NCBI GenBank assembly: GCA_902609095.1
Contig: CACLQQ010000011.1
Coordinates: 1-47,480, forward strand
Direction of reading: 5' to 3'
Source: an uncultured Bacteroidota bacterium
Lineage (GTDB): Bacteria > Bacteroidota > Bacteroidia > Chitinophagales > Saprospiraceae
DNA: 47,480 nt
Position 1 is the stretch's first letter. The number at the start of each line of letters is the position of its first letter. Shown one piece after another: positions 18,228-27,887 of this stretch. The translations under genes were made by a program, and so were the position numbers. Under the pieces are notes generated by a model. It was not told where the DNA came from, did no database searches, and was given only the letters and a program-made list of their open reading frames with translations.

Positions 18228-20072
18228 GTGGAACGATTGATATGGCTATCTGGGATTGTTTTGCTGCTCGGCTTTAAACATAAGTTGTGCAGCCAAACAC
18301 TTTGTGAAGGTAGTTTAGGAGCCAATTTATTCGAGGATGGTGACTTTGGGAGTGGGATGTCCAACAACTTTCCAAGCAATGCAGGTTTGGCACCAGGATA
18401 TCGTTATGTGACCAATGGTCCGCCTTCAGATGGAGAGTACATCCTAACCAATAATATGGGGCAATGGGCCAACCTCTATGGCACTTGGCTGGGTCTGCAA
18501 GATAACAGTAATGACCCCAATGGCTATATGATGGTCGTTAATGCTTCTTTTGAACCAGGCTTATTTTATGAACAGATCATTACCGATATCTGTGAGAATA
18601 CTGCTTTTGAGTTTTCTGCGGATATTATCAATGTAGTTGGCCGAACTGTTCCGAATCATATCGAACCAAATGTTGCATTTCTTATAGATGATCAGCTCGT
18701 ATTGCAAACTGGGAACATTCCCCAAGATGAACGATGGAAAACGTTCGCTTTCAGTTTTACTACAGCCCCTGGACAAAATTCAGTCAAACTCTCACTTAGA
18801 AATAATGCTCCTGGTGGTATCGGCAATGACCTGGCATTGGACAATATCAGATTCAGAGCATGTGGGCCGCCGAGTCAAATCGTCGCTAACGTGACCGATA
18901 GTATAGTCTGCACTGAAGATAGCCCGCTGCAACTTAGTGTAGAGATTGAATCTAACGTGGAATTAGAAAATCCTTTTTATCAATGGCAAGCGGAAAGTGA
19001 ATCAGGATGGTCGAACATAGATAATAGTAATGCGCAAACCATTAATATACTCGATGTCCCTACTGGCTCTTACCGATATAGAGTCAGTTTCGCAGGTACA
19101 GAATTCAATTTTGATAATGAGAAATGTAGATTTTTCTCTGAACCAATAAAACTGTTCATCCCTCAAAGGGAATTTTTCCTAACTGATACCATATGTGGTG
19201 GAACAGGAATTGACATATCTGGACTCACTATTACAGAACCTGGGATCTATGTTGAAGAGCTGGTATCTTCATTAGGATGCGATAGCATTACTACCTATTT
19301 TATCGATACGATTGCTCGAGCAACGATATCTGCCGAACTCGATTTGGAAGATCCATTATGCTATCAAACTCCTACTGGAGTAATTGCAGGACTTAACATT
19401 GCCAATGGATATGCACCCTATTTCATTTCAGTAGATGGCAAAGATTATACAAGCACTATTGCCGATAATCTTATAGCAGGGCCTAAACAAGTACAAATCA
19501 TTGATCGGTATGGATGTTTCTTTGAGTCTGAAGTTAGCTTAAGTGACCCAGAAGAGTTTATTATTTCCATAGGGCCAGATCAGGAGGTACTGCTCGGAGA
19601 AGAAGTATCAGTCGATATTATCAGCAATCAAGTTGTAATTAGTGCCTCGATTATAAATCCTCCCCCAGGCCTAATAGATTCATCAAATCTTGTAATTGTT
19701 CCCTTTGATAACTCTGAGCTTATCGTGCAAGCATATTCGGAGGATGCTTGCATCACAACAGATAGCATTAATATATCGGTGGATCAAGATGTGAGTCTCT
19801 ATATACCTAATGCCTTCAGTCCAAATGGGGATGGAATGAATGACCTATTCAAAGTCTCTGCTGTCGGACGGAGCATTCAGAATATCGAATTCCTGAATAT
19901 CTATAGCAAGTGGGGTGAGTTAGTCTATAGTAGTAGCGAACTATCCGGATGGGACGGATACCAAACTAACGGAGAAAAAAGTATCAATAGTGTTTATATT
20001 TATCATCTGAAAGGATCATTAATTAATGATGCGCCAATTGAGGAAGTTGGCTCACTTCAATTATTTAGATAG
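18228..20072 (+). CDS. Secreted protein with gliding-motility (T9SS type-B) C-terminal domain
   Basis: This is a 614-residue extracellular protein. It has a signal peptide (about 1-23, ending LCSQ). An N-terminal jelly-roll-like domain follows (about 27-210, beginning GANLFEDGDFGSG and ending DLALDNIRFRACGPP), resembling carbohydrate-binding or galactose-binding-like modules. Ig/PKD-like beta segments with paired cysteines occupy about 220-520. The last 94 residues are the gliding-motility-associated sorting domain, with YIPNAFSPNGDGMNDLF, FLNIYSKWGELVY and the end GSLQLFR. Such domains direct export and anchoring through the type IX secretion system. The function beyond surface display is unknown. 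It is intact and 15 bp upstream of the HupE-like gene. Confidence 0.85.
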   Translation: MERLIWLSGIVLLLGFKHKLCSQTLCEGSLGANLFEDGDFGSGMSNNFPSNAGLAPGYRYVTNGPPSDGEYILTNNMGQWANLYGTWLGLQDNSNDPNGYMMVVNASFEPGLFYEQIITDICENTAFEFSADIINVVGRTVPNHIEPNVAFLIDDQLVLQTGNIPQDERWKTFAFSFTTAPGQNSVKLSLRNNAPGGIGNDLALDNIRFRACGPPSQIVANVTDSIVCTEDSPLQLSVEIESNVELENPFYQWQAESESGWSNIDNSNAQTINILDVPTGSYRYRVSFAGTEFNFDNEKCRFFSEPIKLFIPQREFFLTDTICGGTGIDISGLTITEPGIYVEELVSSLGCDSITTYFIDTIARATISAELDLEDPLCYQTPTGVIAGLNIANGYAPYFISVDGKDYTSTIADNLIAGPKQVQIIDRYGCFFESEVSLSDPEEFIISIGPDQEVLLGEEVSVDIISNQVVISASIINPPPGLIDSSNLVIVPFDNSELIVQAYSEDACITTDSINISVDQDVSLYIPNAFSPNGDGMNDLFKVSAVGRSIQNIEFLNIYSKWGELVYSSSELSGWDGYQTNGEKSINSVYIYHLKGSLINDAPIEEVGSLQLFR

Positions 20073-20087
20073 GAAAATAAATGAGTT

Positions 20088-20639
20088 ATGTTTAAGACTT
20101 ATCTACAACTTGGATTCGAACACATTTTGGATTTGCAAGGGTATGATCACATCCTTTTCATCATAACACTATGCGCCATTTTTTCAATCGTACAATGGCG
20201 ACAGTTATTGATTCTGATCACAGCATTCACCATAGGGCATTGCCTTACGTTAGCATTATCAGCGCTCAAAATAGTTCAGATAAATGCCGAATTAGTTGAA
20301 TTCCTTATTCCACTGACAATACTTATGACTGCCATCTATAATATAATTATAAATGACCATAGTAATATGATCATCCACTATGTAATGACGTCATTATTCG
20401 GATTGATACATGGCTTAGGCTTTAGCAATTTCTTCAAGGCTTTATTAGGTAAGGAAGAGAATATATTACAACCTCTTTTAGCCTTTAATATAGGGGTTGA
20501 AATCGGTCAAATCATAATTGTCACCATCACAATGTTCGTTTCATTTTTTTTCTTAGAGGCAGGTATTAAACAGCGATACTGGACTATCGCACTATCGATA
20601 GTTAGTGCTATAATCTCTATTTATCTTATGATCAAATAG
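20088..20639 (+). CDS. HupE/UreJ family membrane protein
   Basis: This 183-residue polytopic inner-membrane protein has about six helices. Family marks are GFEHILDLQGYDHILF (9-24), with its conserved His and Asp, then FTIGHCLTLALSAL and LFGLIHGLGFSNF. Histidine-rich helices of this sort are linked to nickel or cobalt handling in hydrogenase and urease clusters. In Bacteroidota the family is widespread without hydrogenases, often near DUF6702 genes, and such a gene lies at 22496-22969. The substrate is unknown. The gene is intact and likely cotranscribed with the preceding T9SS protein gene. Confidence 0.8.
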   Translation: MFKTYLQLGFEHILDLQGYDHILFIITLCAIFSIVQWRQLLILITAFTIGHCLTLALSALKIVQINAELVEFLIPLTILMTAIYNIIINDHSNMIIHYVMTSLFGLIHGLGFSNFFKALLGKEENILQPLLAFNIGVEIGQIIIVTITMFVSFFFLEAGIKQRYWTIALSIVSAIISIYLMIK

Positions 20640-20710
20640 AATATTTATATCCTTTGTAAGCGTTTTATCCTTCACTTGAGTTATCATTTCAGATTAACTT
20701 ATAAATTGAC

Positions 20711-21991
20711 ATGAAACACTTAATTCTTATAGTATTCGCAGCATTAACCCTATTCTTAAACAGTTGTGAGGACAATTGTGTCGACACTTATCAGTTTGAA
20801 GCCTACATACCCGTTTACAAAAATGCAAAAGAACTAAATCCTGAAATAACTTTTGAGAGTCAACGATCTTTAGAAAATCCAGGTAAAATTTACTACTATG
20901 GTCAATACATATTGATTAATGAGCAACATCAAGGGATACACATTATAGATAATAGCGATATCCAATCTCCTCAAAAAATTGGGTTCATTAATATAGAGGG
21001 CAACTTGGATATTGCGCTCAAAGATGATTATATCTATGCTGATGATTACTATAATCTAATCATAATAGACATCAGTGACATACAAAATCCAAGTATTACC
21101 AATACCATTCCCAATATAAGAGAAGAAGCTTACTTCGATGAAGTGCGCCAAGCTTTCATTGTAGACTATGAACATAAAAAGACAGAAGTAGAGGTTGAAT
21201 GTGGAGATGAGATACCATTCGAAAAAGAGATAGATGGCGTATTCTACTATAATACTAACGTGTTTAGAATCGGAATCGATCAACCTGTTTTGTTTGATGC
21301 TGCTAATGGGGCAATTCCAGAAGTAGCAGGAGGAGGTGGTTCTTTAGCAAGAGTAGCATTCATAGGAGAATATTTTTACTACGTGAATAACTATGCCATG
21401 AAAGTATTCTCTGCAAGAGATTTATCTGAACCTGATCTCATTAATACTGTATATCTGGATTGGGGAGTGGAGACTATTTTCCCATATAAGGAGAATATCT
21501 TCATAGGAGCTAATGACGGTATGCACATATTAGATAATAGAGATCCTGCCAATCCTCAGTACATCTCAACATTCAGACATGCTCGTGCATGTGACCCAGT
21601 CGTGGTACAGGATGATGTGGCCTATGTAACTCTCAGAGATGGCACAGAGTGTCAAAACTTCATTAATCAGTTAGACGTGGTCGATATCCGAGATCTTGAA
21701 GAACCTCAGCTATTAGCTTCGTTTCCTATGGATCATCCACATGGTTTATCGGTACGTGATGAGACACTCTACTTATGTGAGGGAGAACACGGACTTAAGA
21801 TCTTCAACATTTCAAACTTAGAAGAGATTCATGAAAATCTAATCTCTCATATCCAAGATATTGGAGCTTACGATGTAATTTCCATCAGTCCAGAATTACT
21901 TTTGTTAGTGGGACCAAATGGTTTCTATCAATACGATACCTCCAACCCTAAATCACTGGAATTACTCAGTGCTATCAAGATAGGAACTTAG
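20711..21991 (+). CDS. LVIVD-repeat lipoprotein
   Basis: This is a 426-residue lipoprotein. The signal peptide ends in the lipobox LNSC (cysteine at about residue 19). The body is a series of beta-propeller-like LVIVD repeats, for example GIHIIDNSDIQSPQKIG, NLIIIDISDIQNPSITN, GMHILDNRDPANPQYIS, VVDIRDLEEPQLLASF and GLKIFNISNLEE. The repeats suggest a surface-anchored propeller for protein or ligand binding. There is no catalytic motif. It is intact, with the same orientation as the HupE-like gene and a 71-bp gap. Proteins of this type are common in Bacteroidota outer membranes and their roles are unassigned. Confidence 0.8.
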   Translation: MKHLILIVFAALTLFLNSCEDNCVDTYQFEAYIPVYKNAKELNPEITFESQRSLENPGKIYYYGQYILINEQHQGIHIIDNSDIQSPQKIGFINIEGNLDIALKDDYIYADDYYNLIIIDISDIQNPSITNTIPNIREEAYFDEVRQAFIVDYEHKKTEVEVECGDEIPFEKEIDGVFYYNTNVFRIGIDQPVLFDAANGAIPEVAGGGGSLARVAFIGEYFYYVNNYAMKVFSARDLSEPDLINTVYLDWGVETIFPYKENIFIGANDGMHILDNRDPANPQYISTFRHARACDPVVVQDDVAYVTLRDGTECQNFINQLDVVDIRDLEEPQLLASFPMDHPHGLSVRDETLYLCEGEHGLKIFNISNLEEIHENLISHIQDIGAYDVISISPELLLLVGPNGFYQYDTSNPKSLELLSAIKIGT

Positions 21992-22041
21992 CACATTCCT
22001 AATAAGTCACCATTGGGTTTGTTTAAGATGCCTGCACAAGA

Positions 22042-22405
22042 TTAAGTTGCTTCGACCTTAATACAGAGACTCCAAAGATGAACATCATTAGTGAAAGAAG
22101 GTGTATTACGACATTTTGGTTTAATGGAGGCATGGCTCCTCCGAAAGTAGTCTCCCAATCTGAAAAAGTTAAAGACTGTAAACTGGACGATGAGGCTAAA
22201 GCCCATTCAGTATCTGCTGGACTCGTATTACTGATATAGCTTATCTCAGAGGCAATATTGAACAAATCTTTATTATTAGCTCTCGTTAGAATAACCAACG
22301 GAGATAATTGATCATTATTAGCAGGCATAGTTCAGTCTGCTCCATTTGAGCAATACTTACATTTGACAAAGAGAGAAAGCTGAGTAAGAGAAATAAATAT
22401 TTCAT
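22042..22405 (-). pseudogene. Small secreted protein of Bacteroidota, two frameshifts
   Basis: From the ATG at 22405 a signal peptide reads MKYLFLLLSFLSLSNVSIAQ. The frame is then lost after MEQTE and picks up in another frame as LVILTRANNKDLFNIASE, TSPADTEWALAS and LTFSDWETTFGG, followed by NQNVVIHLLS. A second shift restores DDVHLWSLCIKVEAT and a stop at 22042. The phrases SPADTEWALxS and VVIHLLSxDDVxL are familiar from short secreted modules in Bacteroidota surface proteins. No catalytic role is known. The neighbours on both sides are intact plus-strand genes, so this lone minus-strand gene died in place. Confidence 0.6.
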
Positions 22406-22495
22406 ATTTAGGGTTGATGCCTATTTTACCCTGAAAAATAAAATAAAACAACTCATATTACCGTTGTATTGAGGGATAAAGCTTGTTAGCTAATA

Positions 22496-22969
22496 ATGAT
22501 TTTTCTTTACATTACTGTAATATCCTTGTCGTTCATTGAAGCACACGATATACATGTAAGTGTCAACGAGATTGAGATTAATGATAACAAACTTGAATTG
22601 GTTCTAAAAACCTTCCTCGATGACTTACAGATTGCTGTAGGCTTAAAATCAGGAACAGAAATACCTGAGGGCTATACTTCTTCAGATGAGCTCATAGCTA
22701 AATATATCTCTGAGACTATATCGATTAATTATAATGGTGCTAATGTGCCTTTATCCATTGACGATATATCCGCGTCTCCAAACGCAGTCTGGATCACACT
22801 ACACTCCTATGATCATCTGGATTTAACTGAAGGAATATTGGAGTTTCATTCTACCTTCCTCACAGAAGTTTACGGTGATCAAAACAATATGCTTAAAGTT
22901 GCCACATCATCAGGAATGAAATCAGGTCTACTCGATGGTCAGAAGACTCATCTGACAATAGAGCTTTAA
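22496..22969 (+). CDS. DUF6702 family protein
   Basis: This 157-residue protein has a short hydrophobic N-terminus (residues 1-16, ending EA) and then HDIHVSVNEIEIN, a long mixed beta/alpha segment (LELVLKTFLDDLQIAV) and the C-terminal LKVATSSGMKSGLLDGQKTHLTIEL. The pattern fits DUF6702, exported small proteins that accompany HupE/UreJ-like membrane proteins in Bacteroidota. An accessory role in metal handling is an inference from that neighbourhood. The gene is intact. The ATG at 22496 is the only sensible start, because it directly precedes the signal segment. Confidence 0.7.
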   Translation: MIFLYITVISLSFIEAHDIHVSVNEIEINDNKLELVLKTFLDDLQIAVGLKSGTEIPEGYTSSDELIAKYISETISINYNGANVPLSIDDISASPNAVWITLHSYDHLDLTEGILEFHSTFLTEVYGDQNNMLKVATSSGMKSGLLDGQKTHLTIEL

Positions 22970-23074
22970 TTGTAGACCCTCTCGTCGATTATTCACTGAA
23001 TTACATAGGATAGTTGATACACTAATTGAGCTGAAGGTCATATATTATTGTAATCAAATCAGCACAACCTATAC

Positions 23075-24754
23075 ATGAGAAGCCTTATAATCCTTGTATT
23101 TTGTATCATGACATCTATTATTGCCTTAAAAGGTGAGAATGGATTTATCATCGAAAAATATCATGTCGAAGTCCTCCTACAGGAAGATGGTGCAATCAAA
23201 GTCATTGAAGATATTCAAGTCAACTTATTAGAAAAACGGAGAGGTATCTATCGAGATATCCCTGTCAAATACAACTTAGGACAGGATAAAAACTATCGAG
23301 TCAAAATAGAAGATATCGAAGTATCCAATTGGAACTACAAGGTTACAGAAAGGAATGGCATGAAGAATATTCGAATAGGCCAAGCAGATCGATATCTAAC
23401 TGGTCTACAAAATTATAAGATCACCTATAGAGTTTATGGTGCAATTTCTAGATATATGGAGTCTGACGAATTTTATTGGAATGTTATTGGTGTGCAATGG
23501 GAAGTCCCAATTAAAAATGCCAGTTATGAGGTGAGATTCCCTTATGGATGGAAATCTAAAGTGTCCAACTACAAAACATTTATTGGAGATGAGGGATCCG
23601 TTCTCAGCAGCCTGGATACATTAACGGAGAACATTATCCAAAATGATAGGACAATATCACTTTCTCCTAATCAAGGAATAAGTATTGCGTTTGAACTACC
23701 ACCTGGGCTATTACCAGATAATCTTAAGTCATATGTGAACACCCCTCAAAACCCTAATCAAGCCTATAAAGAGCCAAATTACTGGTTAGGCCTTATTCCC
23801 ACAGGATTAGCCGCTCTACTGTTTGGGCAATGGAGGCAAAAAGGAAAACGTCAATCAAAGTCAGCATATATCAATGAAGAAACTTATCCCCCAGTTGATA
23901 TGAGTCCAGCACAGGTGGGCACCTTCTATGATTATAAAGTCAATCGCCGAGATATCATTGCACTATTACCCTATTGGGGTGAGGAAGGGTATCTTAAAAT
24001 GCGCCAGCTGGAGGAAGATGTATACTTCGAAAAGATTCAGCATATTCCAGATGATGAACCAGAATATGCTCGATATCTGTTTAAAAAGATCTTCGAGAGC
24101 AGCGATAGCACATTACTATCCTCATTTCAAGAAAAGATGTATCAAACCATGGGCTCTGTCGCTAATAAAATTATGAAAGAAGTGAAAGCTAAAGAGCTTT
24201 ATGACTCAAAAGCAATGAAGACATTTCATTCAGGCTGGATGATTGCTCTGTCCATGCCCTTATTTACAATAGGGATCATGTCTATCGTCAGGCTTCAAGC
24301 CGACTTTATGGGTATTGGATTTATAATACTTGCTATTTATTCCTTTGTCATCCATTTCCTGCAACCTCGATTGAGTGAGAAAGGACGTAACTATCATGAG
24401 CACCTGAGGGGGCTTTACCAATTCTTGAAAGAGCCTAATCCAGAAAAGCTTAATGAACTGATGCTTGATAATCCCAATTACATTAATCAGCTCTTTCCAT
24501 ATGCATTAGCATTTGGCCTTGATAAAGAATGGGAACAACTCTTTAAAAGTCGAGATTACGATGCTCCAGACTGGTATGTCTATGATTCCATGTTTCATCA
24601 AGGATCTCGACCTACATTTGATACCTTTGCTAAGGATTTTGGTGCACATAATATAGAGAAGGTTTTTTATTCAGCTCCAGCATCCAGTTCAACAGGAGGT
24701 GGTGGTGGTAGTGTTGGAAGTGGCTTCGGAGGTGGCGGTGGAGGTACTTGGTAA
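23075..24754 (+). CDS. DUF2207 domain membrane protein with Gly-rich tail
   Basis: This 559-residue protein has a signal peptide (1-19), then the DUF2207 extracytoplasmic domain (about 22-215), starting NGFIIEKYHVEVLLQEDGAI with the typical RRGIYRDIPVKY (55-66). One helix (about 236-251) is followed by a basic stop-transfer segment (RQKGKRQSK), a cytoplasmic region (about 260-385), two more helices (387-405, 411-429) and a second cytoplasmic part. The end is a Gly/Ser-rich tail with GFGGGGGGTW, as in many DUF2207 proteins. The role of the family is unknown. The gene is intact, and its stop lies one base from the convergent moaE stop. Confidence 0.85.
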   Translation: MRSLIILVFCIMTSIIALKGENGFIIEKYHVEVLLQEDGAIKVIEDIQVNLLEKRRGIYRDIPVKYNLGQDKNYRVKIEDIEVSNWNYKVTERNGMKNIRIGQADRYLTGLQNYKITYRVYGAISRYMESDEFYWNVIGVQWEVPIKNASYEVRFPYGWKSKVSNYKTFIGDEGSVLSSLDTLTENIIQNDRTISLSPNQGISIAFELPPGLLPDNLKSYVNTPQNPNQAYKEPNYWLGLIPTGLAALLFGQWRQKGKRQSKSAYINEETYPPVDMSPAQVGTFYDYKVNRRDIIALLPYWGEEGYLKMRQLEEDVYFEKIQHIPDDEPEYARYLFKKIFESSDSTLLSSFQEKMYQTMGSVANKIMKEVKAKELYDSKAMKTFHSGWMIALSMPLFTIGIMSIVRLQADFMGIGFIILAIYSFVIHFLQPRLSEKGRNYHEHLRGLYQFLKEPNPEKLNELMLDNPNYINQLFPYALAFGLDKEWEQLFKSRDYDAPDWYVYDSMFHQGSRPTFDTFAKDFGAHNIEKVFYSAPASSSTGGGGGSVGSGFGGGGGGTW

Positions 24755-24755
24755 G

Positions 24756-25172
24756 CTACGGATGAGCAGCCACCCATACCTCACCATCTTCAAAAATCTC
24801 TTTCTTCCAGATAGGTACCCTCTCTTTTAGAGTATTGATAGCATACTGGCAAGCCTCGAATGCAACCTTGCGATGTGGAGTAGCCACAGATATGATTACG
24901 GCAATATCTTTTATTTCAAGTGTTCCAACTCTATGGTGAATGGATACATGTGTTGCAGACCATTGAGCAACTATGGTCTCAGCTATTTTATTCATTTCTT
25001 TTATAGCCATTGATTCATAGGCCTCAAACTCTAAGCGTAAGACCTTTTTACCCTTAGTCTGATTACGGACTGTTCCCACGAATTGCACAGTACCTCCTAC
25101 TCCTGGATCTGTCACCTCGCCATACGAATTGGTAGGATTTATTTTTTCTTCGCTAATCTTTACACTTATCAT
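24756..25172 (-). CDS. moaE: Molybdopterin synthase catalytic subunit
   Basis: This 138-residue protein is the large subunit of molybdopterin synthase, which adds two sulfurs to cyclic pyranopterin monophosphate. Family residues are all present: GTVQFVGTVRNQTKG (27-41), FEAYESMA (49-56), IHHRVGTLEI (78-87), SVATPHRKVAFEACQ (95-109) and the catalytic lysine region VPIWKKEIFEDG (119-130). It lies 10 bp downstream of moaD on the same strand, and together they form the heterotetrameric enzyme. It converges with the DUF2207 gene, leaving a one-base gap, and no terminator fits between them. Confidence 0.95.
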   Translation of the reverse strand: MISVKISEEKINPTNSYGEVTDPGVGGTVQFVGTVRNQTKGKKVLRLEFEAYESMAIKEMNKIAETIVAQWSATHVSIHHRVGTLEIKDIAVIISVATPHRKVAFEACQYAINTLKERVPIWKKEIFEDGEVWVAAHP

Positions 25173-25182
25173 ATCCTACTCC

Positions 25183-25425
25183 TTAGCCACCACTTACTGG
25201 TGGTATTACGATTACTTCATCATTCTCCGCCAGCATATAATCATCCTCTTGGTACTCATCTCTTACGGCTAAAGAAAAGGTCAACAGATCATCAAACTCG
25301 GGATATGCTTTAGACAAGTATGATTTAACATCTCCTGTTGTCTGAATTTGGTCTTCGTCCAATTCGACTACACCAGACTTTAGGATATCCTTAGCTATGC
25401 CAAATGCCCGTAACCTTATCTTCAT
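25183..25425 (-). CDS. moaD: Molybdopterin synthase sulfur carrier subunit
   Basis: This 80-residue ubiquitin-like protein starts MKIRLRAFGIAKDIL and ends EVIVIPPVSGG. The C-terminal Gly-Gly is the thiocarboxylation site that delivers sulfur to MoaE. Length and termini are standard for MoaD. It is the first gene of a moaD-moaE pair and divergent from moaA, with 107 bp between starts. Confidence 0.93.
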   Translation of the reverse strand: MKIRLRAFGIAKDILKSGVVELDEDQIQTTGDVKSYLSKAYPEFDDLLTFSLAVRDEYQEDDYMLAENDEVIVIPPVSGG

Positions 25426-25532
25426 ATGCCTTTGTTTCTATACAGCCTGAATATCTGGCTAATTATTCTGACTTGCATATTAAGGCATCTTATGCACTTA
25501 TGCCATATCTTCAATGCTCCTAAATTGATAAC

Positions 25533-26519
25533 ATGCTATACGATAATCATGGTAGAGTCATCAACTATCTCCGCATTGCGGTCACTGATAGATGCAACTT
25601 ACGATGCCATTATTGTATGCCTGAGGAAGGGATCAAGTATGTCGATCGTTCGAATCTATTGACATTCGAAGAGTTAGAGCGAGTCGTGACCATATTTTCA
25701 AGGTTAGGAATTGATAAGATCCGCATAACAGGTGGAGAGCCTTTCTTAAGAAAAGGAATAAATGACTTTCTTGAGTCAATAGTAGCCATAGGTAGAGTTA
25801 AAAGTACACATATTACTACCAATGGCACACTTACTCATGATAAAGTTGGAGAACTTAAAAACCTTGGTGTAAGCTCTGTAAATCTCAGTTTAGATAGTCT
25901 TGATCCAAGTCGGTTCTTCGAGATTACCCGACGTGATAACTTTGATCGAGTCATGACCACCTTGGCTGAGCTTATAGAATATGAAATTCCAACTAAGATT
26001 AATATGGTAGTCATGAATCGCCATAATATTGATGACATTTTGCCGATGATAGAATTGACTAAGCACAATGAAATATCAGTTAGATTCTTAGAAGAAATGC
26101 CATTCAATGGTTCAGGTGAGCATGATGACTTGTCTACTTGGAATCATATTCACATTCTTGATTATATCAAGTCCAACCACCCTGGACTGAGAAAAATCAA
26201 TGATGGACCGAATAGTACTTCAAGCAATTATCAGGTCCCTGGCTATGTTGGAAATATAGGAGTCATTGCAAGTTTCTCCAGAACATTTTGTGGCACTTGC
26301 AATCGATTAAGGCTGACCCCAATAGGATTGCTGAAAACCTGTCTCTATGATGATGGAGTGTTCAACATCCGAGATCTGATAAGACAAGGAGCGACTGATG
26401 CAGATCTATCACACACACTTATTGAGGCATTATCTCATCGAGCTAAAGACGGCTATGAAGCAGAACAAAAACGAAGCATTATTAGAGTTAGTGAGTCAAT
26501 GGCTACTATAGGAGGATAA
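25533..26519 (+). CDS. moaA: GTP 3',8-cyclase
   Basis: This 328-residue radical-SAM enzyme carries out the first step of molybdenum-cofactor synthesis, from GTP. The N-terminal 4Fe-4S site is CNLRCHYC (Cys21, Cys25, Cys28), with RITGGEPFLR (64-73) for SAM. The C-terminal cluster that binds GTP has FCGTCNRLR and LLKTCLYDDG (Cys253, Cys256, Cys270). The C-terminal Gly-Gly (ATIGG) needed for function is present. It is divergent from moaD/moaE. The other cofactor genes (moaC, moeA, mog, moeB) are not in the window. Confidence 0.96.
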   Translation: MLYDNHGRVINYLRIAVTDRCNLRCHYCMPEEGIKYVDRSNLLTFEELERVVTIFSRLGIDKIRITGGEPFLRKGINDFLESIVAIGRVKSTHITTNGTLTHDKVGELKNLGVSSVNLSLDSLDPSRFFEITRRDNFDRVMTTLAELIEYEIPTKINMVVMNRHNIDDILPMIELTKHNEISVRFLEEMPFNGSGEHDDLSTWNHIHILDYIKSNHPGLRKINDGPNSTSSNYQVPGYVGNIGVIASFSRTFCGTCNRLRLTPIGLLKTCLYDDGVFNIRDLIRQGATDADLSHTLIEALSHRAKDGYEAEQKRSIIRVSESMATIGG

Positions 26520-26711
26520 AATACAGGATCAATAAATCAAGAGTCTAAGCTGGAATAATTTACCTTTGAGTTGCATTATCTGTGATAATAGTTTACGTCT
26601 GATTCTTAAGCCTCATAATTACTAAGCAACGTTTCAACTTTATGGAATAGACTAGTCCGCATAGGCAACAGAGACACTTGTACTGACTGGATTAATTAGA
26701 GAATTCAAATC

Positions 26712-27854
26712 ATGAATGGGATCAGCATCTCAGCTGGGCTCATATTCTTAGGATTCACCTTGGCTTACGCCTTTACCGACTATCGAGCGACCTTTAATGA
26801 GAGTCTTGTGGCCATATTATTTTATTTATTTACCATTTGGCTTAACAAGAATGGATATTTCAATTTTTCGAGAGTATACTTTGTTATTTTCAATGGGTTA
26901 TTATTTTTTTATTATGCTTTAGCACACGTAGAACCTGATGCAGCTGAGTAATTACTCCTCTGTAGTAGCGTGAGTTCCATGTTATTTTTCAGACGGCTCT
27001 ACACTATCGCTTTCTACTTTATTTTTAACATGGCCATATTCTTTTTAGCCAAATTCCTATTTGATTGTATCGAGCCTTTTTCCTCACATGCCGGCGCTAA
27101 CCTATATGTAGAGAATCATGTTTTTACGTTTATTGGCCTATTTTTTATAGTATTTCATTTTAATAAAGAGAATTAAATCAAGGAAAAAGAGCTTGATAGA
27201 CGAAATGCGCAGAATGAGCAGCTCTTAAAAGAGGTTCATCATAGGGTGAAAAACAATCTACAAATCTTGTCGAGTCTGCTAAGCCTTCAGTCTGACTCTG
27301 AGCAGAATGAAAAAGTACTGGAGCCTTACAAGAAGGAAGAAATAGAATGGAATCCATGGGCCTCATTCATCAGCACTATACAATCATGGCACCCTGAGAT
27401 CTATTGATATGCAAGAATACATCCCCGATTTGTGCGAATTTCTATCTGACATGATTCGTAATAATCATAGCGAGATTAAAATACACTCTGATGTCGATGA
27501 CACCTATCTGTAGATGTAGAAAAAGCGATACCCTTGGGGCTCATAATAAATTAGCTTATCACCAACTCAATAAAATATGCTAAGCCTCTAAATCAAGAAG
27601 TAAAAATAGATGTAAAGCTATGGCTGAATGATATGAATGAGCTGTCCCTATTAGTATCTGATAATGGTACAGGTTCAAATGAATCTGTAGAGGATGCCAA
27701 ATCAACAAACTTTGGAAGTCAGTTAATTACAATTCTGAGTAAAAAGCTGAAAGGTGAAATCAAAGTAGACCAATCAATAGACCATTCCACACATGTCGCA
27801 TTTAAGCGATTCAAGTTATCTCCTGAATCTGCGGTAACTACCCTTACTGATTAG
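26712..27854 (+). pseudogene. Sensor histidine kinase (HisKA_2 type), degraded
   Basis: The 5' part (26712-26951) encodes hydrophobic helices and stops at 26949. A second hydrophobic piece in another frame (26970-27176) ends at a stop, after which the first cytosolic part reads [14 protein letters not shown] and the HisKA_2 phosphoacceptor [20 protein letters not shown] (27215-27290). Frameshifts follow. The ATP-binding region survives in pieces: GLIINELITNSIKYAKPL around 27540-27590 (with base changes) and LSLLVSDNGTG ... SQLITILSKKLKGEI at 27633-27854. At least four lesions are visible. The cognate response regulator is not in the window. Membrane sensing followed by phosphotransfer was the likely original role. 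Confidence 0.8.
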
Positions 27855-27887
27855 TGCTTATGAATAGAAAGGGCAATTGACCTCGAA

